A DNA stretch of 64,000 nt, taken from the NCBI GenBank assembly GCA_963845445.1, contig CAWJSE010000002.1:1-64000 (forward strand), written 5' to 3'. The notes below the pieces were generated by a model that saw only the letters and a program-made list of their open reading frames with translations, searched no databases and was not told where the DNA came from. The stretch is from JABDBL01 sp963845445. Its GTDB lineage: Bacteria > Cyanobacteriota > Vampirovibrionia > Obscuribacterales > Obscuribacteraceae. Below, piece after piece: positions 41,563 through 50,149 of this stretch. How positions within the stretch are numbered: the first letter of the stretch is position 1; each line of letters begins with the position of its first letter. The translations under genes and the position numbers were made by a program.

Positions 41563-42315
41563 ATGACTAATAGCCTGCCTTTAAAAATAATGCTCGTGGA
41601 TGATGATGAAACAATCATTGAAACCCTTGCGTACAATCTCAAACGTCAGGGTTATTCTATCCATCCTTTTAACAAGGGTTCTGAGGCCATAGCTCAATTT
41701 GATCAAATTTCGCCGGGACTGCTTATTCTTGATTGGATGCTACCGGATATTACTGGTCCTGAGATTTGTAAAGTAATTCGTGCTAAGCCTTCCGATGTGC
41801 CAATTTTGATGCTTACTGGCCGGGCGCCCAATGAAGTAGCCAAGGGATTATCCAGCGGCGCAGATGATTATTTAGCCAAGCCTTTTAGCGTTGTGGAGAT
41901 GATAGCTCGTGTGCAGGCATTGTTGCGCCGATCAGGCAAAGGAATGCTGAGCGCATTTAGCGGAAAATTAGTCGTAGATGATTTGGTTATGGATCTGGAT
42001 AGCAAAGAATTAACACAAGCCGGAAAGAGAGTCGACTTATCCCCAAAAGAATTCGCCTTATTAAAAGTTCTAATGCAAAGCGCTGGCAAAACACTCAGTA
42101 CTGAAACATTGCTCAATCGTATCTGGGGACCAGATTTTTCTGGCGATGTTAAAACAGTAGCTGTGCACATCCGTTGGCTCAGACAGAAGCTAGAGCCGGA
42201 TCCGAAAAATCCTAAACTTTTAGAAACTATCCAACGTTCTGGTTATCGTCTCAATAAATTAAAAAGTTTAACTACGGATAGTCAACAAGAAAATTTATCG
42301 CAATACGGAGACTAA
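41563..42315 (+). CDS. PhoB/OmpR-family response regulator
   Basis: This 250-residue protein has a receiver domain (KIMLVDDDETIIETLAYNL, phosphoacceptor Asp in LLILDWMLPDITGPE, Lys in DYLAKPF). A winged-helix DNA-binding domain follows (RVDLSPKEFALLKVLMQSAG, HIRWLRQKLEPDPKNP, ETIQRSGYRL). It is 39 bp downstream of the histidine kinase and overlaps closely with phoU (TAA, then TTG start one base later), so the three form an operon. The phoB role is inferred from that neighbour. Confidence 0.92.
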   Translation: MTNSLPLKIMLVDDDETIIETLAYNLKRQGYSIHPFNKGSEAIAQFDQISPGLLILDWMLPDITGPEICKVIRAKPSDVPILMLTGRAPNEVAKGLSSGADDYLAKPFSVVEMIARVQALLRRSGKGMLSAFSGKLVVDDLVMDLDSKELTQAGKRVDLSPKEFALLKVLMQSAGKTLSTETLLNRIWGPDFSGDVKTVAVHIRWLRQKLEPDPKNPKLLETIQRSGYRLNKLKSLTTDSQQENLSQYGD

Positions 42316-42316
42316 A

Positions 42317-42976
42317 TTGAAAACAGAAGCCCTCACCTTTTTAAAAGAAGATGTTTTAGCCCTCGGTCGCATGGTTGATAAAACTGTTGAAGACGTGGAG
42401 AGACTTTTGCGTCATGAGACTAGTGTTAACATAGAGCTCATAGAAGAGCGCGAGGAACAAATTAACGATGCCTGCCAGGCTATCGAAGAGAAGTGCTTAG
42501 ATTTACTATTAGAAAAGCAAGCTCTCGAGGCTAGAGAAATCCGCACTTTAGTGGGCAGTACCGCTGTTGCAGCAAAATTTGAGCGGATAGCCGATCACGC
42601 CCACCGCGTTGGACGCATGGCTTTTTGGGCTGGGCAAGATTCCATAGATATACCGCCTCAATTAGCTGAAATGGCTGGAATTATCCATCGTATGATGCAA
42701 GATGTATTGCTTAGCTTTGTTACTGACGATGCTCAAAAGGCTCAGGAAGTCGTTGCTAAGGACAGTCAGGTCAATTATTTGCATGACGTTTTGTCAAAGC
42801 AACTTTTATCTGATTTGGGTGCGCAAGACAAAGAGCAGGCACAAATGAGAGCGCAATTTCTTTTTTGTGCGCGTTTTTTGGAAAGGATGGGAGATGCTTG
42901 CGTTTCGGTTGCCAGAAAGATTTATTTTATTGTGACGGGCAATCGTTTAAAAAAAGATACGATCGACACGCTATAA
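42317..42976 (+). CDS. phoU: Phosphate signalling protein PhoU
   Basis: This 219-residue helical protein contains two PhoU repeats with metal-binding Glu/Asp clusters (IELIEEREEQINDACQAIEE and, for repeat two, the region from AEMAGIIHRMMQDVLLSF). KFERIADHAHRVGRMAFW and ARFLERMGDACVSVARKIYF are the typical ExxxDH-like elements. The start is TTG at 42317, one base after the regulator stop. PhoU links phosphate transport state to PhoR; no pst genes lie in the window. Confidence 0.93.
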   Translation: MKTEALTFLKEDVLALGRMVDKTVEDVERLLRHETSVNIELIEEREEQINDACQAIEEKCLDLLLEKQALEAREIRTLVGSTAVAAKFERIADHAHRVGRMAFWAGQDSIDIPPQLAEMAGIIHRMMQDVLLSFVTDDAQKAQEVVAKDSQVNYLHDVLSKQLLSDLGAQDKEQAQMRAQFLFCARFLERMGDACVSVARKIYFIVTGNRLKKDTIDTL

Positions 42977-43047
42977 ACTTTTAGTAGTGGAAATTTTTCA
43001 GTAATGTCTGTAAATTTCCTTATCATCATAGTGAAAGAGGTTAAGCA

Positions 43048-44118
43048 GTGCCTGTAATTGTGCTAGCTGGGGAAGAAGAATATAATTTGAACAAGCGCTT
43101 AGCTGAGCTTAAAAGCACTTTGCTTGCGCCAGCCTGGCAAACTGTTAATCTGATCAAATTGAATAAACCGAGTCTCAAGTCTTTAGGTGAAGCTGCCGGT
43201 ACTTTTGCTTTTGGACAGGGAAAGCGCATCGTATTGGTAGACAATTGCGAACTATTTACAAAAAAAAGAGCGAAGTCTGCTGGGGACGATGAAAGTAAAC
43301 CGAGTGCGAGTAAATCAGCCAAGACCAATAAGTCAGAAGATCTCGATGATTTAGAAAACATATTATCTTCTGTCCCCGCTGATACCTACCTTGTTTTTGC
43401 CTGTCCCTATAATTTCGATTCCACCTTAAAGACAGCCAAGCAAGTTAGTCAGTTTGCCAAAATAGAAGAATTTCCAAAGGAGAAGTATTTTCCAGGATCA
43501 AGAAATCCCAAATTAGAATCATTTTGTCGCCAGGAGGCAAAAAAGTACAATGCCACCATAGATGATGATGCCATCGATTATTTATTGACCAGTACTGAAG
43601 GGAACATGAGACAATTAGCCAGCGAAATCGAAAAGACCAGTTTGGCCATACTTCCCCAGACAAAGATTACTTATAAAATAATCTCTAATTTTTGCGCACC
43701 GCTAGGACATATCTTTCAATTTATTGATTTGTGGTTGAGCGGTCGCAATAAAGAGGCTCTCAATAATCTGAGATACCTTTTAGCGCAACAAAATGCTATG
43801 CCTATTTTGGCTGCGCTGCAAACGATGCTCAGTAAATGGATTAAACTAAAGGCCCTGTATGAGCAATATAACGTTTCTCCTGGCGAGACGAAAGCATCAG
43901 CCAGTAAAGCAATCTCGCAATCCGATATCATAAAGCAAATCGCTGCTGATACCAAACTCATGTCTTTTAGTATAGAAAAAGATTTGCGGCGCTTGCAGAA
44001 ATATACCGCCGCCCAGCTAGTAGATAAGCGATTACAATTAACTCGCTTAGAATATGCCATCAAGGTAGGGCAAATTCCAGCCGATCATGCATTAATTATG
44101 TTTGTAGCGTCTAAATAA
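43048..44118 (+). CDS. holA: DNA polymerase III delta subunit
   Basis: This 356-residue protein has the HolA layout. The N-terminus PVIVLAGEEEYNLNKRLAEL corresponds to the degenerate nucleotide-binding part, with DTYLVFACPYNFDSTLKTAK in the middle and a lid-type helical region (YLLTSTEGNMRQLASEIEKT). A C-terminal helical collar domain follows (FQFIDLWLSGRNKEALNNLR). The subunit opens the sliding clamp. Start is GTG at 43048 with aaagagg upstream. It carries a charged Lys/Ser-rich insert near residues 72-95. Confidence 0.82.
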   Translation: MPVIVLAGEEEYNLNKRLAELKSTLLAPAWQTVNLIKLNKPSLKSLGEAAGTFAFGQGKRIVLVDNCELFTKKRAKSAGDDESKPSASKSAKTNKSEDLDDLENILSSVPADTYLVFACPYNFDSTLKTAKQVSQFAKIEEFPKEKYFPGSRNPKLESFCRQEAKKYNATIDDDAIDYLLTSTEGNMRQLASEIEKTSLAILPQTKITYKIISNFCAPLGHIFQFIDLWLSGRNKEALNNLRYLLAQQNAMPILAALQTMLSKWIKLKALYEQYNVSPGETKASASKAISQSDIIKQIAADTKLMSFSIEKDLRRLQKYTAAQLVDKRLQLTRLEYAIKVGQIPADHALIMFVASK

Positions 44119-44146
44119 ATATGGCAAACTATTTTGTGGAGGTAAT

Positions 44147-44929
44147 ATGAAAATAGCTGTATGTATCAAGGCGGTACCAGATACAGAAACAAAAATCGCT
44201 ATTGCTTCTGATAAAAAGCATATTGAATCAGCGGGCGTAAAATATATAACTAGTCCCTATGATGAGTTTGCTGTTGAAGAGGCTCTCAAAATAAAAGAAC
44301 AGCATGGTGGAGAAATAATAGGCTTTTCACTTGGTGGTGCTGAAGTAAATGACGTTTTGAAAAATTGTTTAGCCCGTGGTCTGGACACCGCAGTTCATCT
44401 AGTGGACGATCTCTTTCTAGACCTCGATCCCTTAAGCACCGCTATTTGTATTGCTGCAGCCATTCGTGATCAAGGCTTTGACGTTATATTATGCGGGCAG
44501 CAAGGTGTTGGCGGTGATAATAACCAGGTGCCAGCAATATTAGCGGAGCTTCTCAATTTACCCCAGGTTAATCTCATAGTTAAATTGGAAATTGAAGGCG
44601 ATAAATTTAGAGCCGAAAGAGAAATTGAGGGTGCTCGCGAAGTAGTAGCAGGTTCGCTGCCAGCGGTGTTTAGTGCCCAAAAGGATTTAAATACGCCCCG
44701 CTATCCGTCAATAAAAGAAATTATGGCGGCCAAACGCAAAGAGATTGCTATTAAAAATGCTCAAGATTTGGGAATTGCCAACGACATAGCGGTCACCAAA
44801 AATCAGATTGTTCTTGAAGAGTTAAGCTTGCCCCCCGCCCGTCCAACGGGTAGAAAATTAGAAGGTACCGCTGACGAGCAAGTAAAGCAATTGGTGCAAG
44901 CCTTGCGCAATGAAGCAAAAGTTATCTAA
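44147..44929 (+). CDS. etfB: Electron transfer flavoprotein beta subunit
   Basis: This 260-residue protein starts MKIAVCIKAVPDTETKIAIA at ATG 44147 with ggaggt upstream. Marks include SPYDEFAVEEALKIKEQHGG, the GGDNNQVPAILAELLNLPQV signature region and the adenine-nucleotide site (LCGQQGVGGDNN). EtfB with EtfA moves electrons from acyl-CoA dehydrogenases to the quinone pool. etfA follows after 22 bp, and an acyl-CoA dehydrogenase gene begins at the right edge of the window. Confidence 0.95.
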   Translation: MKIAVCIKAVPDTETKIAIASDKKHIESAGVKYITSPYDEFAVEEALKIKEQHGGEIIGFSLGGAEVNDVLKNCLARGLDTAVHLVDDLFLDLDPLSTAICIAAAIRDQGFDVILCGQQGVGGDNNQVPAILAELLNLPQVNLIVKLEIEGDKFRAEREIEGAREVVAGSLPAVFSAQKDLNTPRYPSIKEIMAAKRKEIAIKNAQDLGIANDIAVTKNQIVLEELSLPPARPTGRKLEGTADEQVKQLVQALRNEAKVI

Positions 44930-44951
44930 TCAAATTGAAGGAGCATAATTC

Positions 44952-45947
44952 ATGGTAGGCGATACATCGAAGACTCTTTTGGTTTTTATTGAGCAGCGTG
45001 CAGGCGTTATAAAAAAAGCCAGTCTAGAAGCTCTTTCTGAAGCCATTAGACAAAGCAAAAAGCTCGCCTGCGAAGTTGTAGCAGTATTAATTGCCGATCA
45101 AAGCGCTTCTCTATTACCAGAGATATCCAGCTTGCAACCAAACAAAATTCTGATTATTGAAGGACCTGAATATGCTAGTTACGCTACTGAGTCATATGCC
45201 CATGCCCTAGAAGCGGCTATTAAGCAAGTTGATCCCAAGTATGTTTTTGCAGCGAACACTTCTATGGGTAAAGATTTAATTCCTCGAGTAGCCGCTCATT
45301 TTAAATCACCCTGTGTAACAGATGCCACCGAACTAATTGCTGTAGAGAATAATTTGTTGGTCTTGAAACCCATGTATTCTGCCAAAGCTTATGGCAAGTT
45401 TTCATTTAATAGTAAACTCGCATTTATTACTTTGCGTCCCAATGTTTTTGCTCGGTCAGAAAAAAATGAATCAGCCAATATCCCTAATGAAATATTAGCT
45501 TGTTCTCCTGTGGCAGTGCGAGCCAAAGTTGTAGAAGTAAAAGCCTCCGAAAAGCAAAAGCTGGAATTGACTGAAGCACCAATTATAGTGTCAGGAGGCC
45601 GTGGCATAAAAGGGCCGGAGAATTGGGCTATGCTACAAGCATTATGCGATGTTTTGGGCGCCGCCCTAGGCGCATCCAGAGCTGTCGTTGATGCCGGTTG
45701 GATACCACACGACCATCAAGTTGGCCAAACCGGTAAAACAGTTAGCCCGCAATTATATATTGCCTGCGGTATATCTGGGGCTATCCAACATTTAGCTGGT
45801 ATGTCTTCTTCTAAAGTAATTGTGGCTATTAACAGCAATCCAGACGCGCCAATTTTTAAATTAGCTAATTACGGACTTGTCGGCGATATCTTTGAAATTG
45901 TACCCAAATTAACTGAAGAAGTAAAAAAGCTAAAAGGTAATTCGTAG
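44952..45947 (+). CDS. etfA: Electron transfer flavoprotein alpha subunit
   Basis: This 331-residue partner of EtfB has a C-terminal FAD-binding domain with the family signature: IIVSGGRGIKGPENW, GASRAVVDAGWIPHDHQVGQ, TGKTVSPQLYIACGISGAIQ, VAINSNPDAPIF. Full length. Start is ATG at 44952 with aaggagc upstream. It is cotranscribed with etfB. Confidence 0.96.
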   Translation: MVGDTSKTLLVFIEQRAGVIKKASLEALSEAIRQSKKLACEVVAVLIADQSASLLPEISSLQPNKILIIEGPEYASYATESYAHALEAAIKQVDPKYVFAANTSMGKDLIPRVAAHFKSPCVTDATELIAVENNLLVLKPMYSAKAYGKFSFNSKLAFITLRPNVFARSEKNESANIPNEILACSPVAVRAKVVEVKASEKQKLELTEAPIIVSGGRGIKGPENWAMLQALCDVLGAALGASRAVVDAGWIPHDHQVGQTGKTVSPQLYIACGISGAIQHLAGMSSSKVIVAINSNPDAPIFKLANYGLVGDIFEIVPKLTEEVKKLKGNS

Positions 45948-45995
45948 CGATTAAAGGGAAGTTTGGTAGATGGACTTAGAGACAGGTAAGTTGAG

Positions 45996-46859
45996 TTGGA
46001 AGGTCTAAGCTTTAGTCAAGGCACCGCATATTCTTGTCAGACGTTAGCTGCAATTGGAGCCATTGCTTGTAATCCCTTGGGAAAAAGAAAACTAAACAAG
46101 ATATGTAAATCAATTGCTGATGATTTTGAAATTCAATTTTGCAAATATCCGGATATTACCATTAAAATAAAAAAACTAGATTTAACTGAATGGACTGATC
46201 AGATACGCAATGAGCGAGAAAGGGATTTTAGGGAACGTCTAGAACGAGTAAAAGAAATAATGCCGCCGGAACAATTTTTCTGGATTCTACCGCGCTTTCG
46301 TCCTGAATATGCTACCGGGGATAAATGGGTGAGAATTCTAGAGCTTGCTTATGCCAAGCTTATGATAGCCAGCGATCCATCAAGTTATCCAGAACTCAGT
46401 GCTGTTTCATCGGAAGCTAGTTCATTGGATCTATATAAGCATAAGAGCTTCCATTATGATCCGGCTAAAGTAATAAATGACATAACAAATTGGCCTGTCA
46501 CTGTTTTAATTGCAAATGGCGGATCGTATCCCGAGCTAAGCAAATCCTTTGCTAGTGAAAATCAAAAAGATCCGACCACTATAAAAACAATTTTCTCAGA
46601 TTTAGCTGAAATATCTAGAAATCCCGAGGCGTATGCTGTAGTAGCCACTTCAGTCGGCACTCCTGGAGATAATTATATGTTTCTTGATCGGGGAACAATA
46701 ATACTTCCCTGGCATGACTATATAATTAAATATGTAGACGAAAAAAATCAAAGTATTTGTCTTTTAGATCCTTATAACAGTCGCATAGGTTTGTTATTGG
46801 AATACAGCGATTTTTTGGAATATTTCTGCGCAATTACTAAGGCGATGGTAATTGATTAG
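45996..46859 (+). CDS. Uncharacterised protein with papain/calpain-like elements, possible toxin
   Basis: I do not recognise the family firmly. Near the start LSFSQGTAYSCQTLAAIGAI resembles the Gln-x(n)-Cys helix of papain/calpain-fold proteases. Near the end TIILPWHDYIIKYVDEKNQS, ICLLDPYNS resembles the His and Asp/Asn strands. The middle is helical and basic. The start at 45996 is a TTG with poor ribosome site; an ATG at 45970 (MDLETGKLSW) sits in another frame, so the natural N-terminus may be cut by a frameshift. It precedes an Imm53-like gene by 28 bp, which suggests a toxin or its remnant. Confidence 0.5.
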   Translation: MEGLSFSQGTAYSCQTLAAIGAIACNPLGKRKLNKICKSIADDFEIQFCKYPDITIKIKKLDLTEWTDQIRNERERDFRERLERVKEIMPPEQFFWILPRFRPEYATGDKWVRILELAYAKLMIASDPSSYPELSAVSSEASSLDLYKHKSFHYDPAKVINDITNWPVTVLIANGGSYPELSKSFASENQKDPTTIKTIFSDLAEISRNPEAYAVVATSVGTPGDNYMFLDRGTIILPWHDYIIKYVDEKNQSICLLDPYNSRIGLLLEYSDFLEYFCAITKAMVID

Positions 46860-46887
46860 ACCAGTTGGTGGAGGAGAAAACTGAGCA

Positions 46888-47190
46888 ATGGACGCGATTC
46901 AAAGTATTCAAACCTGGTTTCTATCCCAGTGTAATGGTGACTGGGAACACCAGAATGGCATTTCCATAGTCAGCACGGATAACCCCGGATGGTGGGTCAA
47001 AATAGATGTTAAACAAACGCAGTTACAAGAGCGCTCATTTGCAGAAATATCTAGGAATATTGGCAGTGATGGACACCCAAGTGATACTAATTGGATACGC
47101 TGTTACATGGAAAGCGGCATATGGAATGGAGCTGGTGATGCAAAAAAGCTAAGTGAAATTCTCGAAGCGTTTTGCAAATGGGCGCTTTAG
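46888..47190 (+). CDS. Immunity protein 53 (Imm53)-like protein
   Basis: This 100-residue protein begins MDAIQSIQTWFLSQCNGDWE, then HQNGISIVSTDNPGWWVKID, with the WE pair and NPGW segment typical of Imm53 of polymorphic toxin systems. It ends NWIRCYMESGIWNGAGDA and a short helix. Start is ATG at 46888 with gaggaga upstream. Imm53-like proteins neutralise a cognate toxin or sit in poly-immunity loci. The adjacent upstream gene is the candidate partner. Confidence 0.7.
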   Translation: MDAIQSIQTWFLSQCNGDWEHQNGISIVSTDNPGWWVKIDVKQTQLQERSFAEISRNIGSDGHPSDTNWIRCYMESGIWNGAGDAKKLSEILEAFCKWAL

Positions 47191-47205
47191 TTCCAACGCT
47201 TAGCT

Positions 47206-47703
47206 CTATTTCTCGCAGGGAGGTATTTCCATAGCTTTTCCTGTTTCCATCAAGCTCTTAAGGCTTGCTAGAACCTTTGGCCAGCCATTAGAAACGGCAT
47301 CAATTAATTTGGATCCTTTGCGATCGATTTCATGGGTGATGGTCAGTTTTATCACTTCGTCCAAGGGCTCGAGATCAAAAGTACAGCGCGAATAACCCTC
47401 TGCTTTCAACTCTGGCCTGAATTCATTGCGCCATGTTATAACGATACGCTTTGGTTTATCGAATTCTTCAATCTCCCCGCTATCCCCCAAACGGCCATCA
47501 GGAAACTTAAGGTTCCACTTTGAGCCAACTTTCCAATCAGTTTCTTGCCAAACTCCACCCCAATAAAGCTTGTTAAATTCAGGCTTGGTTAAGGCCTCCC
47601 ACAATTTTTCTTGGGTGGTGCGGATATAAGTCACATAGACAAATCTTGAATTATTGGTCGAGCTCTTATCTTCTATAGATTCTTTGGTTGTTGATGTTTT
47701 CAT
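47206..47703 (-). CDS. AHSA1/SRPBCC-domain protein
   Basis: This 165-residue protein is of the activator-of-Hsp90-ATPase-homologue type: VYVTYIRTTQEKLWEALTKP, NKLYWGGVWQETDWKVGSKW, LEPLDEVIKLTITHEIDRKG, SNGWPKVLASLKSLMETGK. It starts at 47703, sharing bases with the ArsR-type gene's stop (TAATG). Pairs of ArsR-type repressor plus AHSA1 protein are common. The ligand is unknown. Confidence 0.88.
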   Translation of the reverse strand: MKTSTTKESIEDKSSTNNSRFVYVTYIRTTQEKLWEALTKPEFNKLYWGGVWQETDWKVGSKWNLKFPDGRLGDSGEIEEFDKPKRIVITWRNEFRPELKAEGYSRCTFDLEPLDEVIKLTITHEIDRKGSKLIDAVSNGWPKVLASLKSLMETGKAMEIPPCEK

Positions 47704-48017
47704 TACTCTTGTCCTCTTTCAAGTTGTTCTTTTAAATTGCTGAGTGCCCGCAGATGCCCGCGCTCAAATTTGCCAATCCAGCGTTCGGCAATTTCGTTAA
47801 TGGGAACGGGATTAATATAGTGGAGCTTTTCGCGTCCTTCTTTTACTGTTATTACTAGATTTGCTTCCTCCAGTATGTGTAGATGTTTGGTTACTGCTTG
47901 GCGTGTCATTGCAAGTTTTTTGCATAGTTGGCCAAGGCTTTGTCCGTTCTTCGCATGGAGTCGATCTAATAGCAAACGCCGATGTTTATCTGCTAATGCT
48001 CGAAATACTGTGTCCAT
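47703..48017 (-). CDS. ArsR-family repressor (SdpR-like)
   Basis: This 104-residue winged-helix protein reads MDTVFRALADKHRRLLLDRL, GQSLGQLCKKLAMTRQAVTK, HLHILEEANLVITVKEGREK, LHYINPVPINEIAERWI. It has no CxC metal motif, so it is likely of the metal-independent SdpR type. It overlaps the AHSA1 gene and probably controls both through the palindrome 13 bp upstream. Confidence 0.9.
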   Translation of the reverse strand: MDTVFRALADKHRRLLLDRLHAKNGQSLGQLCKKLAMTRQAVTKHLHILEEANLVITVKEGREKLHYINPVPINEIAERWIGKFERGHLRALSNLKEQLERGQE

Positions 48018-48030
48018 ACTTTATTATTAT

Positions 48031-48050
48031 ATGCAACCAATTGGTTGCAT
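48031..48050. promoter_or_regulatory. Operator candidate for the ArsR-type repressor
   Basis: ATGCAACCAATTGGTTGCAT is a perfect 20-bp palindrome 13 bp upstream of the ArsR-type start. Its place between the -10 region and the start codon suggests autorepression. Confidence 0.8.
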
Positions 48051-48116
48051 GTCAATTACCAAAAATTAAGCCGTTTAATAAATAGGGCTTATAAACGAAA
48101 GAAAAGAAAGTTTTAC

Positions 48117-48153
48117 GCGATGAGGTTCAAACTTGCGACCTATAGCTTGGGAA
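48117..48153. repeat. Left attachment-site repeat (tRNA 3'-half-like)
   Basis: This 37-bp segment matches 55662-55698 at 34 positions, including an exact 19-bp core (GCGACCTATAGCTTGGGAA, 48135-48153). On the minus strand it reads as anticodon loop TTCCCAA, variable loop and T-arm of a tRNA, most like tRNA-Gly(CCC), but the 5' half is absent and the T-stem is mismatched. It marks the left end of the island. Confidence 0.75.
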
Positions 48154-48283
48154 TATTATACTGCATAGTTTTCTTGGTTTTTCTGTAGGTTCCCGAATGT
48201 TCTAAAATGCGCTATTGGAGCCAGTTTCTGGTATATTGGTGATTACGGTGATTTTCTAAACATTGCCAAAATTTGCGTCAAAA

Positions 48284-48305
48284 GGTGGCACCAAAATGGC
48301 ACCGG
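48284..48305. repeat. 22-bp repeat, left copy, at the integrase start
   Basis: It contains two TGGCACC heptamers in the same direction, separated by AAAA (GGTGGCACCAAAATGGCACC plus GG). An identical copy lies at 55611-55632 near the right end of the island. Directly repeated heptamers near both ends would fit integrase arm-type sites. The second heptamer overlaps the ATG of the integrase. Confidence 0.65.
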
Positions 48306-49483
48306 AAATTATGGAAAAGAAGAAGTTCAATTTCACAAAACATACACTAGAAGATCTTCCGGTACCTCCGGCAGGCAAGCGTGCTTATTATGGTGACACG
48401 AAAGTCCACGGGCTATTAGTCTGCATTACATCTAATGGACGCAAGACGTTTTATTTTAGGCGCAAAATAAATAGAACATTGCCACGTATTATTATTGGAC
48501 GTTTCCCAGATTTTAGTGTGGAACAAGCACGCAACAAAGCACTAGAAATTGCATCTCAAATAGCAAAAGGTGAAACTCCGTATGACGAGAGAAAAGAAGA
48601 GAAACTCGAATTAACTTTGGGAGAAGCGTTTGAAGCCTATTTAAATGGGCATGTGAAACAACATTGTGTTGCTGTTAAAAATATTGAGGGAGATTTCAGA
48701 CGTTATCTTTCTGATTGGACTAGCAAAACCCTTTCATCAATAACCAAGGCAGAAGCGCAAAATAGAATGAATAAAGTTGGGGAAGAGAATGGCAAGACCG
48801 CCGCTAACCATATGCTTAGTTATGCACGAGCAGCAATTAACTGGTGCATAAAGAATGAGCTAACTAGCTGTGCAAACCCGTGGGTAGGAATTAAAAAATA
48901 TAAGACGCAAGCTAGAGAACGATTTTTAAGCAGAACAGAATTGCTTGCTTTCTTTTCTGCTTTGAAAGAATTTTCAAATGATACTGGCATGAGAGATTAT
49001 CTTTATATAAGTCTATTTACAGGTGCTCGTAGATCAAATGTATTGGCTATGCGCTGGCAAGATGTTGATCTTGATTTAGGTGTTTGGCGCATACCTAGAA
49101 CTAAATCAGGTGATTCACATACATTACCTTTGCCGAGTATGGCTTTTGCGATATTAACTGAACGAGCTAAAACAAAAACCTCCGAATGGGTTTTTCCTGG
49201 TCCAGGTGAAACAGGACATTTAGTTGAACCTAAAAGAAGCTGGCATGCCTTGCTACGCAAAGCCGAATTATCAGACTTGCGCATGCATGATTTGCGAAGA
49301 ACGCTCGGCAGCTATATGGCGATGGGAAATCAAAGCTTGCAAATGATAGGAAAAGTTCTTGGGCATAAGTCCCCAACAGCAACACAAATTTATGCTCGTA
49401 TGGCTTTTGACCCAATACGTGAAGCAATGGAAAAAGCGCAAAATGATATGTTGGCAGCTGCAGGAATGAACAGCGCAGCCTAA
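48296..49483 (+). CDS. Tyrosine recombinase/phage-type integrase
   Basis: This protein of about 395 residues has an N-terminal DUF4102-type arm-binding domain (YYGDTKVHGLLVCITSNGRK, TFYFRRKI), a SAM-like core-binding domain (KNIEGDFRRYLSDW) and the catalytic domain. The catalytic residues are R in LFTGARRSNVLAMRW, H-x-x-R in RMHDLRRTLGSYMAM, H in IGKVLGHKSPTATQIYARM and Y in IYAR. Start ATG 48296 (MAPEIMEKKK) is preferred over an in-frame TTG at 48263. It drives integration of the island and faces the opposite way to the cargo genes. Confidence 0.95.
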   Translation: MAPEIMEKKKFNFTKHTLEDLPVPPAGKRAYYGDTKVHGLLVCITSNGRKTFYFRRKINRTLPRIIIGRFPDFSVEQARNKALEIASQIAKGETPYDERKEEKLELTLGEAFEAYLNGHVKQHCVAVKNIEGDFRRYLSDWTSKTLSSITKAEAQNRMNKVGEENGKTAANHMLSYARAAINWCIKNELTSCANPWVGIKKYKTQARERFLSRTELLAFFSALKEFSNDTGMRDYLYISLFTGARRSNVLAMRWQDVDLDLGVWRIPRTKSGDSHTLPLPSMAFAILTERAKTKTSEWVFPGPGETGHLVEPKRSWHALLRKAELSDLRMHDLRRTLGSYMAMGNQSLQMIGKVLGHKSPTATQIYARMAFDPIREAMEKAQNDMLAAAGMNSAA

Positions 49484-49564
49484 GATTATTGGTAAGCATT
49501 CCTGCGACGCAGTTTGTACTTTAGTTTTTTCGCAGCTACTCTACACATGCCTCAAGTTGGAATT

Positions 49565-50134
49565 TTACCTCGGTATTTGGCAAAACGCGTTTATTATTGG
49601 TATGGCTAACGGGCCTATTAAAGGAAATAACGCAATCACAAAAGAAGCCGGTAAGAGAAAAAACAAGATCACCAGAAATGATCGCATTGATGACTTGGCA
49701 CGGATCAAAAGTATAAAGCCAAATGTTTGCCACAGCGTTGCAGCAATGAGAACAAGCACTGCAGTCAAATTATGAAAAAGTGGCATTGTAAAACCCGGTC
49801 CCAAAATGAAAAAGGCAGAAGACAAGCCCCATGGTGTTAAGTAAAGCCCGGCCATTACTGCATTGCGCCCCTTTCTACAACAAGAGGACACGCCTTTGTT
49901 GCGAATTAGATCAATTGCTTCATGAAGCGCCACACCAAGGGCAAACAAATATATTCCCCAAAAAACGAATACAAGAGTTGAAGCGCTGCTCTGCTCACAG
50001 TGCTGCCCAATGCCTAAGGCAAATAGGGAAGGAATTAAAGGAATTAAACAGAGCCCAACTGCTATTGGGACGTGGTTTTTTCTGCAAGGAGTGGCTTCGT
50101 TTTTATTTTGATCCGGTCTTGGTGATTGAGTCAT
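49565..50134 (-). CDS. Membrane protein, function unknown
   Basis: This 189-residue protein has about five membrane helices (GLCLIPLIPSLFALGIG, LVFVFWGIYLFALGVALHEA, GLYLTPWGLSSAFFILGP, LTAVLVLIAATLWQTFGFIL, FLVILFFLLPASFVIALF). The start is charged and Cys-containing. I do not recognise a family. It is the first cargo gene next to the integrase and ends the minus-strand cargo series. Confidence 0.55.
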   Translation of the reverse strand: MTQSPRPDQNKNEATPCRKNHVPIAVGLCLIPLIPSLFALGIGQHCEQSSASTLVFVFWGIYLFALGVALHEAIDLIRNKGVSSCCRKGRNAVMAGLYLTPWGLSSAFFILGPGFTMPLFHNLTAVLVLIAATLWQTFGFILLIRAKSSMRSFLVILFFLLPASFVIALFPLIGPLAIPIINAFCQIPR

Positions 50135-50149
50135 GATATTGAGTGAATC

